Source of the DNA: Prorocentrum cordatum
Lineage: Eukaryota; Sar; Dinophyceae; Prorocentrales; Prorocentraceae
Direction of reading: 5' to 3'
Length of the DNA: 28,532 bases
Assembly: GCA_963575745.1 (NCBI GenBank)
Contig: CAUYUJ010010421.1
Span: 1-28,532 of the forward strand
This document shows positions 10,120 to 18,402 of the stretch, one piece after another (the first letter of the stretch is position 1; each line of letters opens with the position of its first letter). The position numbers were made by a program, and so were the translations under genes. The notes below the pieces were generated by a model. That model was given only the letters and a program-made list of their open reading frames with translations, searched no databases and was not told the origin of the DNA.

Positions 10120-10403
10120 TCGTTTCAGGTTCGTCTCTTCCATGATCATGTCGGATGTCGCCGCGACCTCCTTCGGTATCTGCTCCTGTATGTCCGCATG
10201 CAGTGCCATTCCAGGACCACGCTGTCGTCGTGTAGGACATAACTCATGTAGGCCAAGCATGTGTTGATGAAAGCTGCTTGACTGTCCATGTCCACTGCGT
10301 CGGGATCAGGAGCTGGAGGTGTCTTTGGCATGTCTTGTTTCAAATCGACGTGTGGCGAACAGATGTTCTTCTCATCCCTGCACCGATCCTGCTCCGTCAG
10401 GTT
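10120..10403 (-). pseudogene. Unrecognised coding remnant beside the 10-bp repeat
   Basis: A normal-looking protein segment without low complexity is read on the minus strand. From 10403 one frame gives NLTEQDRCRDEKNICSPHVD, then an acidic stretch and FINTCLAYMSYVLHDDSVVL up to about 10205. The sense then continues in a second frame as MALHADIQEQIPKEVAATSD and MIMEETNLKR to 10120, where it runs into the GGA/TCC microsatellite. Either a one-base frameshift or an unrecognised intron separates the parts. The N-terminal side reads without stop into the 10-bp repeat. I do not know the family; balanced codon and residue use is the only argument that it was coding. Confidence 0.4.
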
Positions 10404-10408
10404 TGTGT

Positions 10409-10822
10409 GGCATGCGTTGGCATGCATTGGCATGCATTGGCATACGTTGGCAAGCGTTGGCATGCGTTGGCATGCGTTGGCATGCGTTGGCATGCGTTGG
10501 CATGAATTGGCATGCGTTGGAATGCGTTGGCATGCGTTGGCATGCATTGGCATGCATTTCGCTTACGTTGGCATGCAGTAGCATGCATTGGCATGCGGTG
10601 GCATGCAGTGGCATGCGTTGGCATGCGTTGGCATGTATTGACATGCATTGACATGCATTGGCATGCGATTGCATGCATTTGCATACATTGGTATGTTTGG
10701 GCATGCATTGGCATGCGTTTGCATGCGTTCGCATGCGTTGGTATGCATTGGCAGTCGTTGGAATGCGTTGGCATGCGTTGGCATGCATTGGCATGCGTTG
10801 GCATGCGTTGGCATGCATTGGC
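10409..10822. repeat. 10-bp tandem repeat GGCATGCRTT, about 41 copies
   Basis: Uninterrupted 10-bp units GGCATGCGTT or GGCATGCATT carry occasional point changes. The unit contains the palindrome GCATGC and has no stop codon in any of six frames, so all frames are open for about 400 bp. The resulting peptides repeat every 10 residues (for example MPTHANACQR on the minus strand). Several overlapping ORFs here are products of the repeat alone. Confidence 0.95.
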
Positions 10823-11217
10823 CTCACTATTGTCACCCAGGGTTATTTCGGGGCAAGACTTCGCCATGCTGTCATGCCGCAGTTGCGCAGGTCCGGCATG
10901 CCTGCCCGCAGTGCCAACAATTGGACCCCCCCAAACAAGTACCAAATCTTGGCCGCGCTGCCCCCCCTCAAATAAAGAAGGGGGTCGTCTGTCTCACTAT
11001 GCTATTGTAGGCAAGGGGGGTGTCCGCAGCAGTTCGTGTTTTTAGCCCCCCAAAGAATATGGGAAGCTTGCCAAGGGGGGGCTCCTTGTGCTACCCCTAA
11101 CCCGGCCAGCCAATTCGTGCCGATCCTTGTGGGAGCCCTCGCTAGCAACCCCTACTAACAGGCTGCGAGTTGGAGTGCAACCCAAGCAGACCTGGCAGTT
11201 TGGTCAGTGATCATCAT
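10823..11217. other. Unique sequence without a recognised gene
   Basis: No convincing coding signal in either strand. It holds several C-run/G-run motifs (CCCCCCC near 10926, 10963 and 11045; GGGGGGG near 11080) that could pair, and an AATAAA-like stretch near 10972. I assign no function. Confidence 0.4.
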
Positions 11218-11366
11218 CCTCCCCCTCCTCCTCCTCCTCCTCCTCCTCCTCCTCCTCCTCCTCCTCCTCCTCCTCCTCCTCCCCCTGCCCCTCCTCCTCC
11301 TCCTCCTCTCCTCCACCTCCTCCTCCTCCTCCTCCTCCTCCTCCTCCTTCTCCTCCTTCTCATCAT
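11218..11366. repeat. TCC microsatellite
   Basis: A nearly pure TCC run of about 145 bp. Its frames give poly-Pro, poly-Leu or poly-Ser. Confidence 0.93.
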
Positions 11367-11550
11367 CCTAGTCGCCCGAAAACTCTGCGTGCAAGGCTAC
11401 TGCTACCTCGGCCCGCAGTGCCAGAGGCGTCCACACAGCACGTGCCTCGAGGCCGCCAGCCGAGATAGCGAGGGATCGACGAGAACTGCGCCTCCCCTTC
11501 CTCCTCCACCCCCCTCCCCCGACTTAGATCTGCACAGAATTGAGGGATGA

Positions 11551-11713
11551 AAAAACGACCCTACCCTGGATTACAAGTGCTTGGTCTGTCAACCTCCTGG
11601 GAACCCCCAAAGCCTAGAGCCGCCAGGACGCGGCACATCACGCAGGGTTTACCCTGTCAGTCCACAGGAGTTTCAGCGCACAGCGCCTCGTAAACCAGGG
11701 TAGGGGCGTTTTC
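11551..11713. mobile_element. Small element with 24-bp terminal inverted repeats (MITE-like)
   Basis: The ends 11551-11574 and 11690-11713 are inverted copies matching at 21 of 24 positions (core CCCTACCCTGG / CCAGGGTAGGG). The interior of about 115 bp has no coding potential but includes the palindrome CAGGGTTTACCCTG at 11643-11656. I see no clear target duplication. It is either a decayed MITE or a solitary hairpin. Confidence 0.45.
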
Positions 11714-12039
11714 CTGCCCTTGATAGAAACCAAGCACCTGGAGACCCCTCCTGGAGCGAATCCTTGCCCATTCTTCCTTCCCCGATCGACGTTGGACGCT
11801 CACGGTTCACGCAACAGTCCCCCCTTGGCCTCCACCTTGAGGCCGAGCTCGAGGGCAAAACTCCAGCGAAATGCGTGCACTAGCCTTCCAAAACTGATCC
11901 CCTCCGCGACGGGACGTATAGAGAAATCCAAAAAAGAACTCCTCGATCTTCGATCATCCCTCCTCCTCCTCCTCCTTCCTCGGTTTCCAAGAGGGCGGTG
12001 GTGACTCGCCCCTGGAGGTAACCCTCCTCCTCGCGCGGT
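11714..12039. other. Unassigned sequence
   Basis: A plus-strand frame of 94 codons (11720-12004) and a minus-strand frame of 61 codons (11673-11858) overlap here, neither with recognisable motifs. The first ends in a poly-Leu run from a TCC tract (11957-11985). No gene is called. Confidence 0.3.
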
Positions 12040-12561
12040 TCAACAATTCATCAATACGACCACTACTCTCCTCTCCGCCCCGAAGATGGCCGCGAAGTTG
12101 CCCGCCCCCTCCGTGTGAATTCTTTTCACACACGGGAAATGATCAGTTGGTCCTTCCTGTGGTTTGTTCAATCGGATCCTTGTCGGTGTCTCTAACTGGT
12201 GCTGCCGCTGCAGCGTTGGTGTCATGTTAGTATCGGCGCTTTGCTTCCGTCGTTCCGAATGGCGTTCTCGCCCCAGCGCAGGCCACTTATCTGGATCTGA
12301 GCAATTACTCGTCAATGCCCCCACGCTTCGTTCCCCTCCTCGGCTTTCCCCTGGCCCTCCTGCTACTCCCGCTCTTTCCACTCCAGTTCCCGCTGCTGCT
12401 ATTCGTCGTCGTCCTCCTCCCCCTCCTTCATCGTCCTCTTCCTTGTCCTCCTGATGAGTTTCCTGCTTATCCACCTCCTCCTCCTCCTCACCATCATCAT
12501 CCTCTTGTTCCTTCTCCCCCTCCTCCTCCTCCTCCTCCTGCTCCTCCTCCTCCTCCTCCAC
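12040..12561 (-). CDS. Hypothetical ORF with acidic low-complexity N-terminus
   Basis: This 173-codon frame has an N-terminal half of poly-Glu/Asp produced by TCC microsatellite. The C-terminal half (about 12340-12040) has mixed composition, including DKWPALGRERHSERRKQ and NKPQEGPTDHFPCVKRIH. The latter part might be an exon of an unknown gene, but there is no homology I recognise and the start lies inside the microsatellite. A plus-strand frame overlaps it (12164-12454). Confidence 0.18.
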   Translation of the reverse strand: MEEEEEEQEEEEEEGEKEQEDDDGEEEEEVDKQETHQEDKEEDDEGGGGGRRRIAAAGTGVERAGVAGGPGESRGGERSVGALTSNCSDPDKWPALGRERHSERRKQSADTNMTPTLQRQHQLETPTRIRLNKPQEGPTDHFPCVKRIHTEGAGNFAAIFGAERRVVVVLMNC

Positions 12562-12649
12562 CTCCTGTGTACGCAGCTCCCCTTTTCAGATTGCGCAAGA
12601 CACGATGGAATCTTGTTGTGAGGTACAAGTTCGCTATGACACGCGCCCG

Positions 12650-12652
<3 letters not shown>

Positions 12653-12684
<32 letters not shown>
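12653..12684. repeat. TA dinucleotide microsatellite
   Basis: A (TA)n run of 32 bp followed by an AT-rich, TGTG-containing stretch to about 12745. It stands out against the GC-rich surroundings; I read it as a simple repeat, not a promoter element. Confidence 0.9.
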
Positions 12685-12687
<3 letters not shown>

Positions 12688-12960
12688 TGTATAGATATAA
12701 ATGTGTGTGTAAAATAAACATCTGTACATATATGCGTATACGCTGTAGGAAGGGATGGGTGGGATGATTGGACGATTGGTCAGGGATGCATCCACTCCGA
12801 GCCTTTCCCCCCCTGATGTTGTCCTGTGGCATTCGGTACATAACTCGGCTCACCAACGGCCGTTCGGGACGATCTGGGCACCCGAGAACACAGCCCCTGG
12901 CTGTAGGAGGGCACGGCGCGAGCGCACCAGGTTTGCCCTTTCCCCCCCCCCTTGGTGGGC

Positions 12961-13510
12961 GGTTTCCCCCGGGTCGTAGGCGACCCGAGAAGGGGAGGGC
13001 GAGGAGGAGGAATGAGGCGGAGGAGGAGGAGGAGGAGGAGGCGGAGGAGGAGGAGTAGGAGGAGAAGAAGGAGGAGAGAGGAGGAGGACGGGTCGCCCAA
13101 GCCCTTCGGAGAAACCCTCCACCCCTTGGGCGTCGCTCACTGGGGGGGGAGGGGGGGCGACACGTGGAGGGCGGAGAAGCGTGCGCCTTGCGTGCCTCTC
13201 CGTGGCCACAGGGGGTCCCTTGGAGGGCCCCTTCGGGGCCCCCTTCGGGCACGAGGGTGCGCACCTTCCTTCCCCCCCCCCAACCCCTGCACGGTTTCCC
13301 CCGGGCCGTAGGCGACCCGAGGAGGAGGAGGAGGAGGTGCAGGAGGGTGAGGGGGAGGAAGAGATGGAGGAGGAGGAGGAGGAGGAGAGGAGGAGGAGTA
13401 AGGAGGAGGAGGAGGAGGAGGAGGAGGAGGAGGAGGAGGAGGAGGAGGAGGAGGGTAGGAGGAGAGGAGGAGGGGGAGGACGGGTCGCGGAAGCCCTCGG
13501 AGAAACCCTC
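12961..13510. repeat. Duplicated unit: GGA tract bracketed by inverted arms (two copies)
   Basis: Copy 1 (12961-13120) and copy 2 (13293-13510) both begin GGTTTCCCCCGGG, continue YCGTAGGCGACCCGA, contain a (GGA)n tract of different length, and end in GGACGGGTCGC then AAGCCC..CGGAGAAACCCTCC. GGCGACCCG at 12979-12987 is the exact reverse complement of CGGGTCGCC at 13089-13097; in copy 2 the arms are 13311-13319 and 13481-13489 with one mismatch. Each left arm is also half of a small hairpin (GGGTCG-TAGG-CGACCC in copy 1). Confidence 0.75.
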
Positions 13511-13514
13511 CCCT

Positions 13515-13965
13515 CCCCTCCCCCCCCCCCCCCTCCGCACTGCGCAGCGCCCCCCCCCGCCCCCTCCGCGCCTGCTGCCAGGAGGCCTCGGACCGCGAGG
13601 CCTCCTCGCCCGCCGCGCGCAGCTCGGCCTCGAGCGCGCCCGCGGCCGCCTCCTCCCTCCGCACCTGGGGCCGCGGGGGGCGGGGAGGGGCGATCCCGCC
13701 GGAGCTCTGCCGGGCGCCGTGGTGGAGGAGGCGGTGGGGACGGGAGGGGGAGGGAGAGAGGGAGGGGGGGGGATGGAGGGAGGAGAGGAGGAGGGAGGAG
13801 GGGGGGAGGGGGGGAGGGGAGGGGGGAGGGGAGGGGAGGGGATGGGAGGGGGGGGAGGGGGGGGGGAAGGAGGGATCGGATCGGATCGGCCTTCCACGAA
13901 AGCGAGGTGCACGACCTCGGCAGCCGGGGGGGGGTGAAAACTACTGAGTAACACAGCCCGGGAAG
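13515..13965. repeat. C-run, GC-rich segment and GGGA/GGA purine tract
   Basis: 13515-13560 is C-rich and 13730-13880 is a purine tract of GGGGA/GGA units. Between them (13548-13672, minus strand) a frame reads RREEAAAGALEAELRAAGEE and SRSEASWQQARR, a coiled-coil-like stretch that may be a single exon of an unknown gene; it has no definable ends, so it is not called as a gene. Confidence 0.5.
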
Positions 13966-13987
13966 GAGGGAGGGAGGAGGAGCACGG

Positions 13988-15081
13988 ATCGTGGCCCTCC
14001 ACAAACCAAACGGCGGCGTCCGCCCAATCGCTCGCGGCGGGGTCATGCGGCGCTTGGCGGGGCGAGCGGCCGGCTCAGTTTTCGCGGACGGGAGCAACGC
14101 TGGTTGCGGGCGGTTCCAGTACGCTGTACTGCGGCGGGCTGGCCACGGGTTGGTCCACAGGACGCTCGCTGCCCTGAGGGGGGCAAACCTGCAGGGGGTG
14201 ATCCCGGCATTCGACGCCAAGAGCGCTTTCAACATGATCCCCCAGCAGCGGATTCTGGACAACGTGGCCGCGCCCGCCCCGGACCTCGGCCCAGTGGTGG
14301 CAGCCCGGCTGGGCAGGACAACGAAGCGCCGGTTCTGGAACGACGCCGACAGAGCCGTTACGGTGCGGGCGACCAGCGGGGTCGGCCAAGGCTGCCCCCT
14401 GTCCCCAGGGCTGCTCGCCATCGCCATCGCCGACGCCATAGGACGAGATCCGTGCCGCACTGCAAAGACTCTCACCCACATGTGAGGTCTTCAGCTGCCT
14501 GGACGACGTGATGGACTTTACCACACCTGAACCCGCCGAGGCGGCGAACCAGCTCGTCGTCGAGACGATTTCCCGGCAAGGGCTGCAGGTCAACTGGGAG
14601 AAGACGCAGGCTTGGACCAAAGGCGCCAGCTCGGACCCCTCCCCCCGCGATGGCCAGCCGCCACGTGCCGCACCTGAAGTGTTTCGGCTACGCAGCGCCG
14701 TGGTTGGACTAAGCGGACGATCGAGTCCGTGTCCACGCCAGAGCTGACGGCGCCTCCGCGGTGGCCAAAGCCGGCGCGCTCGCGGGGCAGCTCCAGGTGC
14801 TGCACGCAGCGGGACTCTCGGCTGAGGCATCTTTCATGCCCCTTCGATCGTATGCCCAGGGCGCCGTGACGCGCCGTCTGCGAGCCGATCGTGACCTCTC
14901 TTGGGCAGACCGGTTCGACACGGTGGCTTCTGGCTGCTGGGAGGAGCTTCCGGGGACCTCGCTGGACCCCGGGCAGCGCGCGCAGGCCACCACGCGCCTC
15001 GGGGACGGCGGCGAATCCTCGCCTTCGGCTCGGGCCGCCTCCGAATCGGCATATACGCGGCGAGCTGCACCCTCGTCCTGA
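13988..15081 (+). pseudogene. LINE-like reverse transcriptase fragment, frameshifted
   Basis: Remnant of a non-LTR-type RT ORF that enters directly from the GGA tract, so the 5' part is missing. The first frame (to about 14470) shows VALHKPNGGVRPIARG, motif A FDAKSAFNMIP, and SGVGQGCPLSPGLLA. A +1 shift then gives the catalytic box SCLDDVMDF (about 14490-14516; the two Asp are kept) and LQVNWEKTQAW. A third frame continues with ASRHVPHLKCFGYA, an in-frame TAA at about 14711, and from 14761 AKAGALAGQLQVLHAAGLSA and PLRSYAQGAVTRRLRADRDL to a stop near 15081. The downstream part looks like the connection region seen in dinoflagellate RT ORFs; this is recognition by eye. At least two frameshifts and one stop make it a pseudogene. 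Confidence 0.75.
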
Positions 15082-15221
15082 AGGGAGGTCGCGCAGGCCG
15101 CGGGCTTCTCCAAGGCTGGGAGGACTTCCGAGCACAGTGCCCCCGGACTCGCCACCAGGCCCCCTATGGAATGTGACGCCGACCTCCGCGCCCAGGGGGG
15201 CAGTGAGCGGCGAATTCGATC

Positions 15222-15470
15222 GCCTGGGCTGCTTCCATCGAGGCCTCCTAGGTGGGGTCGGAGTGGATGGGGGGGTCGGAGGATCGCGCCGCATCGCCGA
15301 GACATCGGCGATGCATCGGCGATGTATCGGCGATGCATCGGCGACATTGACGTGAGACAAGTCGGGCTCCACATCAAGCCGCATCGGCGATGCATCGGCG
15401 ATGTGGCGCGATCCTCCGACCCCATCTGCTCCGACCCCACCTGGGAGGCATAGATTCCAAGCGCCCGTCC
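15222..15470. mobile_element. Foldback element with CGATGCATCGGC tandem core
   Basis: The left arm (about 15230-15317) and right arm (about 15373-15462) are inverted copies; both contain GGTGGGGTCGGAG, GTCGGAGGATCGCGCC and CATCGCCGA in mirror order, with weaker matching outward to GCTTCC/GGAATC. The inner ends and loop consist of a 12-bp repeat (CGATGCATCGGC with variants) that is itself palindromic (CGATGCATCG). Frames here give IGDASAMYRRC-type peptides on both strands, an effect of the palindromic repeat. It may be a non-autonomous transposable element; I see no clear target duplication. Confidence 0.65.
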
Positions 15471-15756
15471 CCAGGCTGCAAGGACACCAGAGTCAAGCTT
15501 CTCGGCGCGATCGGGGAGGACGTCCGCCTGGCGATCCGCAGCGCCAGCGGGGCAGGGGCCAGCAAATTCGTGTTGCCTCGCGAGGACGGCGACCCGGCCA
15601 CGCCCGACAAACACTTCCTCACAGCCATGAAGCTTGTCGGGGGCGGCCAAGAGGGGGGCGTCCAAGGAGGGGGGCGCAAATCAAGGCTGGCGGCACGTGC
15701 GCGGCCCAAGGGGGGCCAGGACGTAATGAAATAAGAAGAGGCGCCATGAAACCTTT
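15471..15756 (+). other. Open frame of unknown origin after the foldback element
   Basis: One plus frame runs from about 15471 to 15734 and reads CKDTRVKLLGAIGEDVRLAI then ASKFVLPREDGDPATPDKHF, ending in a Gly-rich tail before TAA. Composition is protein-like in the first 55 residues. It may be the continuation of a host ORF that the foldback interrupted, but no family is recognised. Confidence 0.25.
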
Positions 15757-15900
15757 CCTGACATGAACGGGAAGCGCGTGAAAGGACAGAGCTGCGCAAG
15801 AACGTGCAGCATCATCACGATAAAATGTAATGTAGGCGAGCTCTCCGAACCTCCACAGGGGATACCTACGGACACGCGCTCCCCGAACGTCCACAAAGGA
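15757..15900 (+). repeat. Dispersed repeat, copy 1 (MNGKR element)
   Basis: Shares about 105 bp with 16912-17030: TGACATGAACGGGAAGCGC, AAGAACGTGCA, and a CCACA(A)GGGG-TACC end. In the shared frame both copies encode MNGKR.K..S.ARTC..I...C..G.L...PQG.P. A second internal partial copy (CGAACGTCCACAAAGG) lies at about 15883. Confidence 0.7.
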
Positions 15901-15993
15901 GAGTCCGGATTATCCTCCTCACTTCTCTGTACGCCTCCAACGTCGTCCGTCTATCCCTCACTTATCTGATGTGTTCGAAGGCCCGTCCGAAGG

Positions 15994-16027
15994 CACACAC
16001 ACGCACACACACACACACACACACACA
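15994..16027. repeat. AC dinucleotide microsatellite
   Basis: A 34-bp (AC)n run with one G interruption. Nearby, CTTATCTGATG(T/C)GTTCGA occurs at both about 15961 and about 16106, a short dispersed duplication. Confidence 0.9.
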
Positions 16028-16198
16028 GGAGGAAGAGGCTCTGGTACGTTTTAGAAGACCTCCTCAAAAGCATTTGCAAGGGGGATGTCTCGAGCGAAAC
16101 GCTTACTTATCTGATGCGTTCGAGTAGGAGGGGGCGAAGGAGATGGAGGAACGTGAGGAGCAGACGGCCGTCACGACTGCCCAACAGAGCCTCACAAT

Positions 16199-16680
16199 AC
16201 GATCATATTCAAGAACTTCATATAGAGGAAGTATCATTTACAAGGACCATCATACACGAGGAAGATCATATACAACGAAGGCCATATTCAAACAAGAGCA
16301 TATACAACTAAGGGGCCGCCCACCCGCCGTCTCGCATATAGGCGACTGCACCGCCCCTACTCCCGGGGGTCCCTGGGCGGCCATAGCGTATCTCTGGGAT
16401 TGTACAGGGCTTCAATGACGGCCCAGGAAGCCCACCCAGGCCACCAAGATAGCCCAGAATCGCTCCAAGACGGCCCAAGATGGCCCCCAGACGGACCAAA
16501 AGGCCCCCAACACGCCCCAAGAGGCCTCCAAGAGTCCTGCCAAGAGACATCATATACCAGGAATGTCATAGACAAGGGCGATCATATACAATAACTTAAT
16601 ATAGAAGAAGTATCATATACAAGGACCACCGGTATCATATACAAGGACCAAGTATCATATACAAGGCTATCCAAGAACAC
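16199..16680. repeat. ATCATATACAAGG short repeats around a GGCCCAAGA block
   Basis: AT-rich repeats of ATCATATACAAGG/CAT-type occur at 16199-16315 and 16548-16670. Between them, 16418-16545 is a small block of the degenerate GGCCCAAGAGGCC 12-bp family that dominates 18480-19815. No gene is seen. Confidence 0.7.
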
Positions 16681-16725
16681 CCCGAAAATATGTTTCATAG
16701 CAGCTCTTTCGACATCCCATGTCCC

Positions 16726-16910
16726 GAGGATGTATCAGGCGAAACGGCCGTGTTTGAAGTTCCGAAAATTAGGCCAGCGATTTCAATATCCCGATTGTTT
16801 GAGGATGTTTCAGGCGAAACGCTCATTTTAACACAAGACGTCTTAAGACACGACCCCCAACTTCACGATTTGGCGAGGACGTCTCAGAAACGCTCGTTTT
16901 GGGAACATAT
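16726..16910. repeat. 75-bp degenerate tandem repeat, array 1
   Basis: Three copies of a roughly 75-bp unit carry GAGGATGTNTCAGGCGAAACG (starts near 16726, 16800 and 16875; the last has lost the GGCGA part). In one frame the motif reads EDVSGET. The same unit reappears at 17721-18050. Confidence 0.75.
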
Positions 16911-16911
16911 C

Positions 16912-17030
16912 TTGACATGAACGGGAAGCGCATGAAATCAAAGAGCCTGGCAAGAACGTGCACCAACATTGATGTCGCATGTCGCCTAGGCGCTCTTCCC
17001 GACCGTCCACAAGGGGTACCAGGTGGAGTG
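16912..17030 (+). repeat. Dispersed repeat, copy 2 (MNGKR element)
   Basis: Diverged partner of 15757-15863. The same frame stays open, giving MNGKRMKSKSLARTCTNIDV and then RLGALPDRPQGVPGG. Confidence 0.7.
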
Positions 17031-17130
17031 CACTACCCGCGCAAGTTCAGACGTGGCCCTCACCCAGACTCCCTAAAATATACCAGATAGGGTTCACTAG
17101 CCGCGCAAGTTGAGACGTGGCGCTCACCCG
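17025..17130. repeat. 65-bp tandem duplication
   Basis: GTGCACTACCCGCGCAAGTT and GTTCACTAGCCGCGCAAGTT each continue with AGACGTGGC(C/G)CTCACCC. Two units about 65 bp apart. Confidence 0.7.
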
Positions 17131-17720
17131 AAACGTACGGAAATACTAAGATTCTGCAAGGAAAGATGAAAACGCGAAATACCGCGAGATAAATGTACGT
17201 GCAAGGATCTCTCCGATAGTACAGACTGGGACCGGATGAGCCGAACAGCTATAACATATGTGGACGGCGGGCGGGGGCTGATTCCCGCGGAGGATCAGGG
17301 CCAACACCAGCTAGAGTTCACTCCCCGCCTGAGTTTTGCGACGCTACTAACTGACATGGGCAGCCAGCTCCACCTGGCACCCCGCGTTGAATCGGTGAGA
17401 GATGAACTCGTGCGGAGAATGAACTGAAGCTGCTGTGGTGTAATCACCAGCGTAATGTTCTGCAGCCCCTGAAGCGATTCGGTCGAATGATGGCTCTGAT
17501 TGGTGTCTGGCTCCTATACCTGATTCTGTGTTCCCCCGCGGCATGCGACATCACTCTTCTGTGAATCCCATCCTCCGTCTCTCGCAATTTCCCGGACAGT
17601 TAATATCATAGCAACTTCCTCTGAGTGGGACGCGTGAATCTACGCCGTGCTGCTGCCGAGCTCTCAGAGAGCGTCCCTGAAAGATGTCGTACAACATCTA
17701 CTTCGACCTCTCATTTGTTG
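17131..17720. other. Unassigned sequence
   Basis: A 63-codon plus frame (17236-17427) and a 65-codon minus frame (17347-17544) overlap; neither has a known motif. Base composition is closer to 50% GC than in the flanks. I see no gene that I can support. Confidence 0.3.
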
Positions 17721-18050
17721 GAGGATGTCTCAGGCGAAATCGACATTTTCGGAAATCCGAAGGTTTCGCCAGCAATTCCAATATCTCAATTGTTCTGAGG
17801 ATGTCTCAGGCGAAAGGCTCATTTGTCAAACAAGAGGTCTTAAAGCAGCTTGTTCAACATCCTATTGTTTCGAGGATGTCTCAGGCGAGGGCCCCATTTT
17901 TGCAGATCCGAAGATCCCGCGACCGATTTCAATATCCCCATCTTGTGAGCATGTCTCAGGCGAAATCGTCATTTTTGATATAAAAAAAGCCTTAAACGAT
18001 AGCCTCCAACATCTCCATTTTGTGAGGATGTCTCAGGCGAAATGGCCATT
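17721..18050. repeat. 75-bp degenerate tandem repeat, array 2
   Basis: Five copies with period 73-78 bp start at about 17721, 17799, 17874, 17947 and 18025, each with GAGGATGTCTCAGGCGARA (GAGCATG in the fourth). Between motifs the units share AAATCCGAAG and CAATATC segments. Belongs with the array at 16726. Confidence 0.8.
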
Positions 18051-18109
18051 CTGGGGAATCCGCCTGGAACCCGCCTGGGGCTGACGGAGGAACAACCCCG
18101 AGCCCTTCC

Positions 18110-18350
18110 CCCCTCTGCACTCCCCCCAGTTGATAAATATTTCCGTCCGGGTCTGCACCAGCGTCCATCGCGCGACCCTTCGAGTCTAAGCGCGCTTCCC
18201 GTCATCCGCAAGGCTCTGAATCACGAGGCGGCGCCGCACGTTCCCCCTCCAGACCTCCCCCAATTGATAAATAAATCCCTCTGGGCAAACAGACGTCCAT
18301 CGCGCGACTCTTCGAGTCTTGGCGCGCTTCCCGTCATCCGCCGACCCCTT
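18110..18350. repeat. 133-bp tandem duplication
   Basis: Two units share CCCCCARTTGATAAATA, GTCCATCGCGCGAC, CTTCGAGTCT and GCGCGCTTCCCGTCATCCGC, offset by about 133 bp (18162 versus 18295 for GTCCATCG). Frames on both strands stay open across it, but the period is not a multiple of three. Confidence 0.75.
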
Positions 18351-18402
18351 GTGGGTCTCGAGGCGTGTGAGATACTTCCCCCCCATAACCCCCTCAGGGA
18401 CC

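Noticed and set aside
12653-12684. TATA-like promoter
   Set aside because: It is a (TA)n simple repeat with no gene placed to use it; dinoflagellate promoters generally lack canonical TATA boxes.
12497-14481. Two minus-strand ORFs of 501 and 543 codons
   Set aside because: Most residues come from GGA/GGGA tracts read as Pro/Ser/Leu runs, and they lie antisense to the recognisable LINE-like RT.
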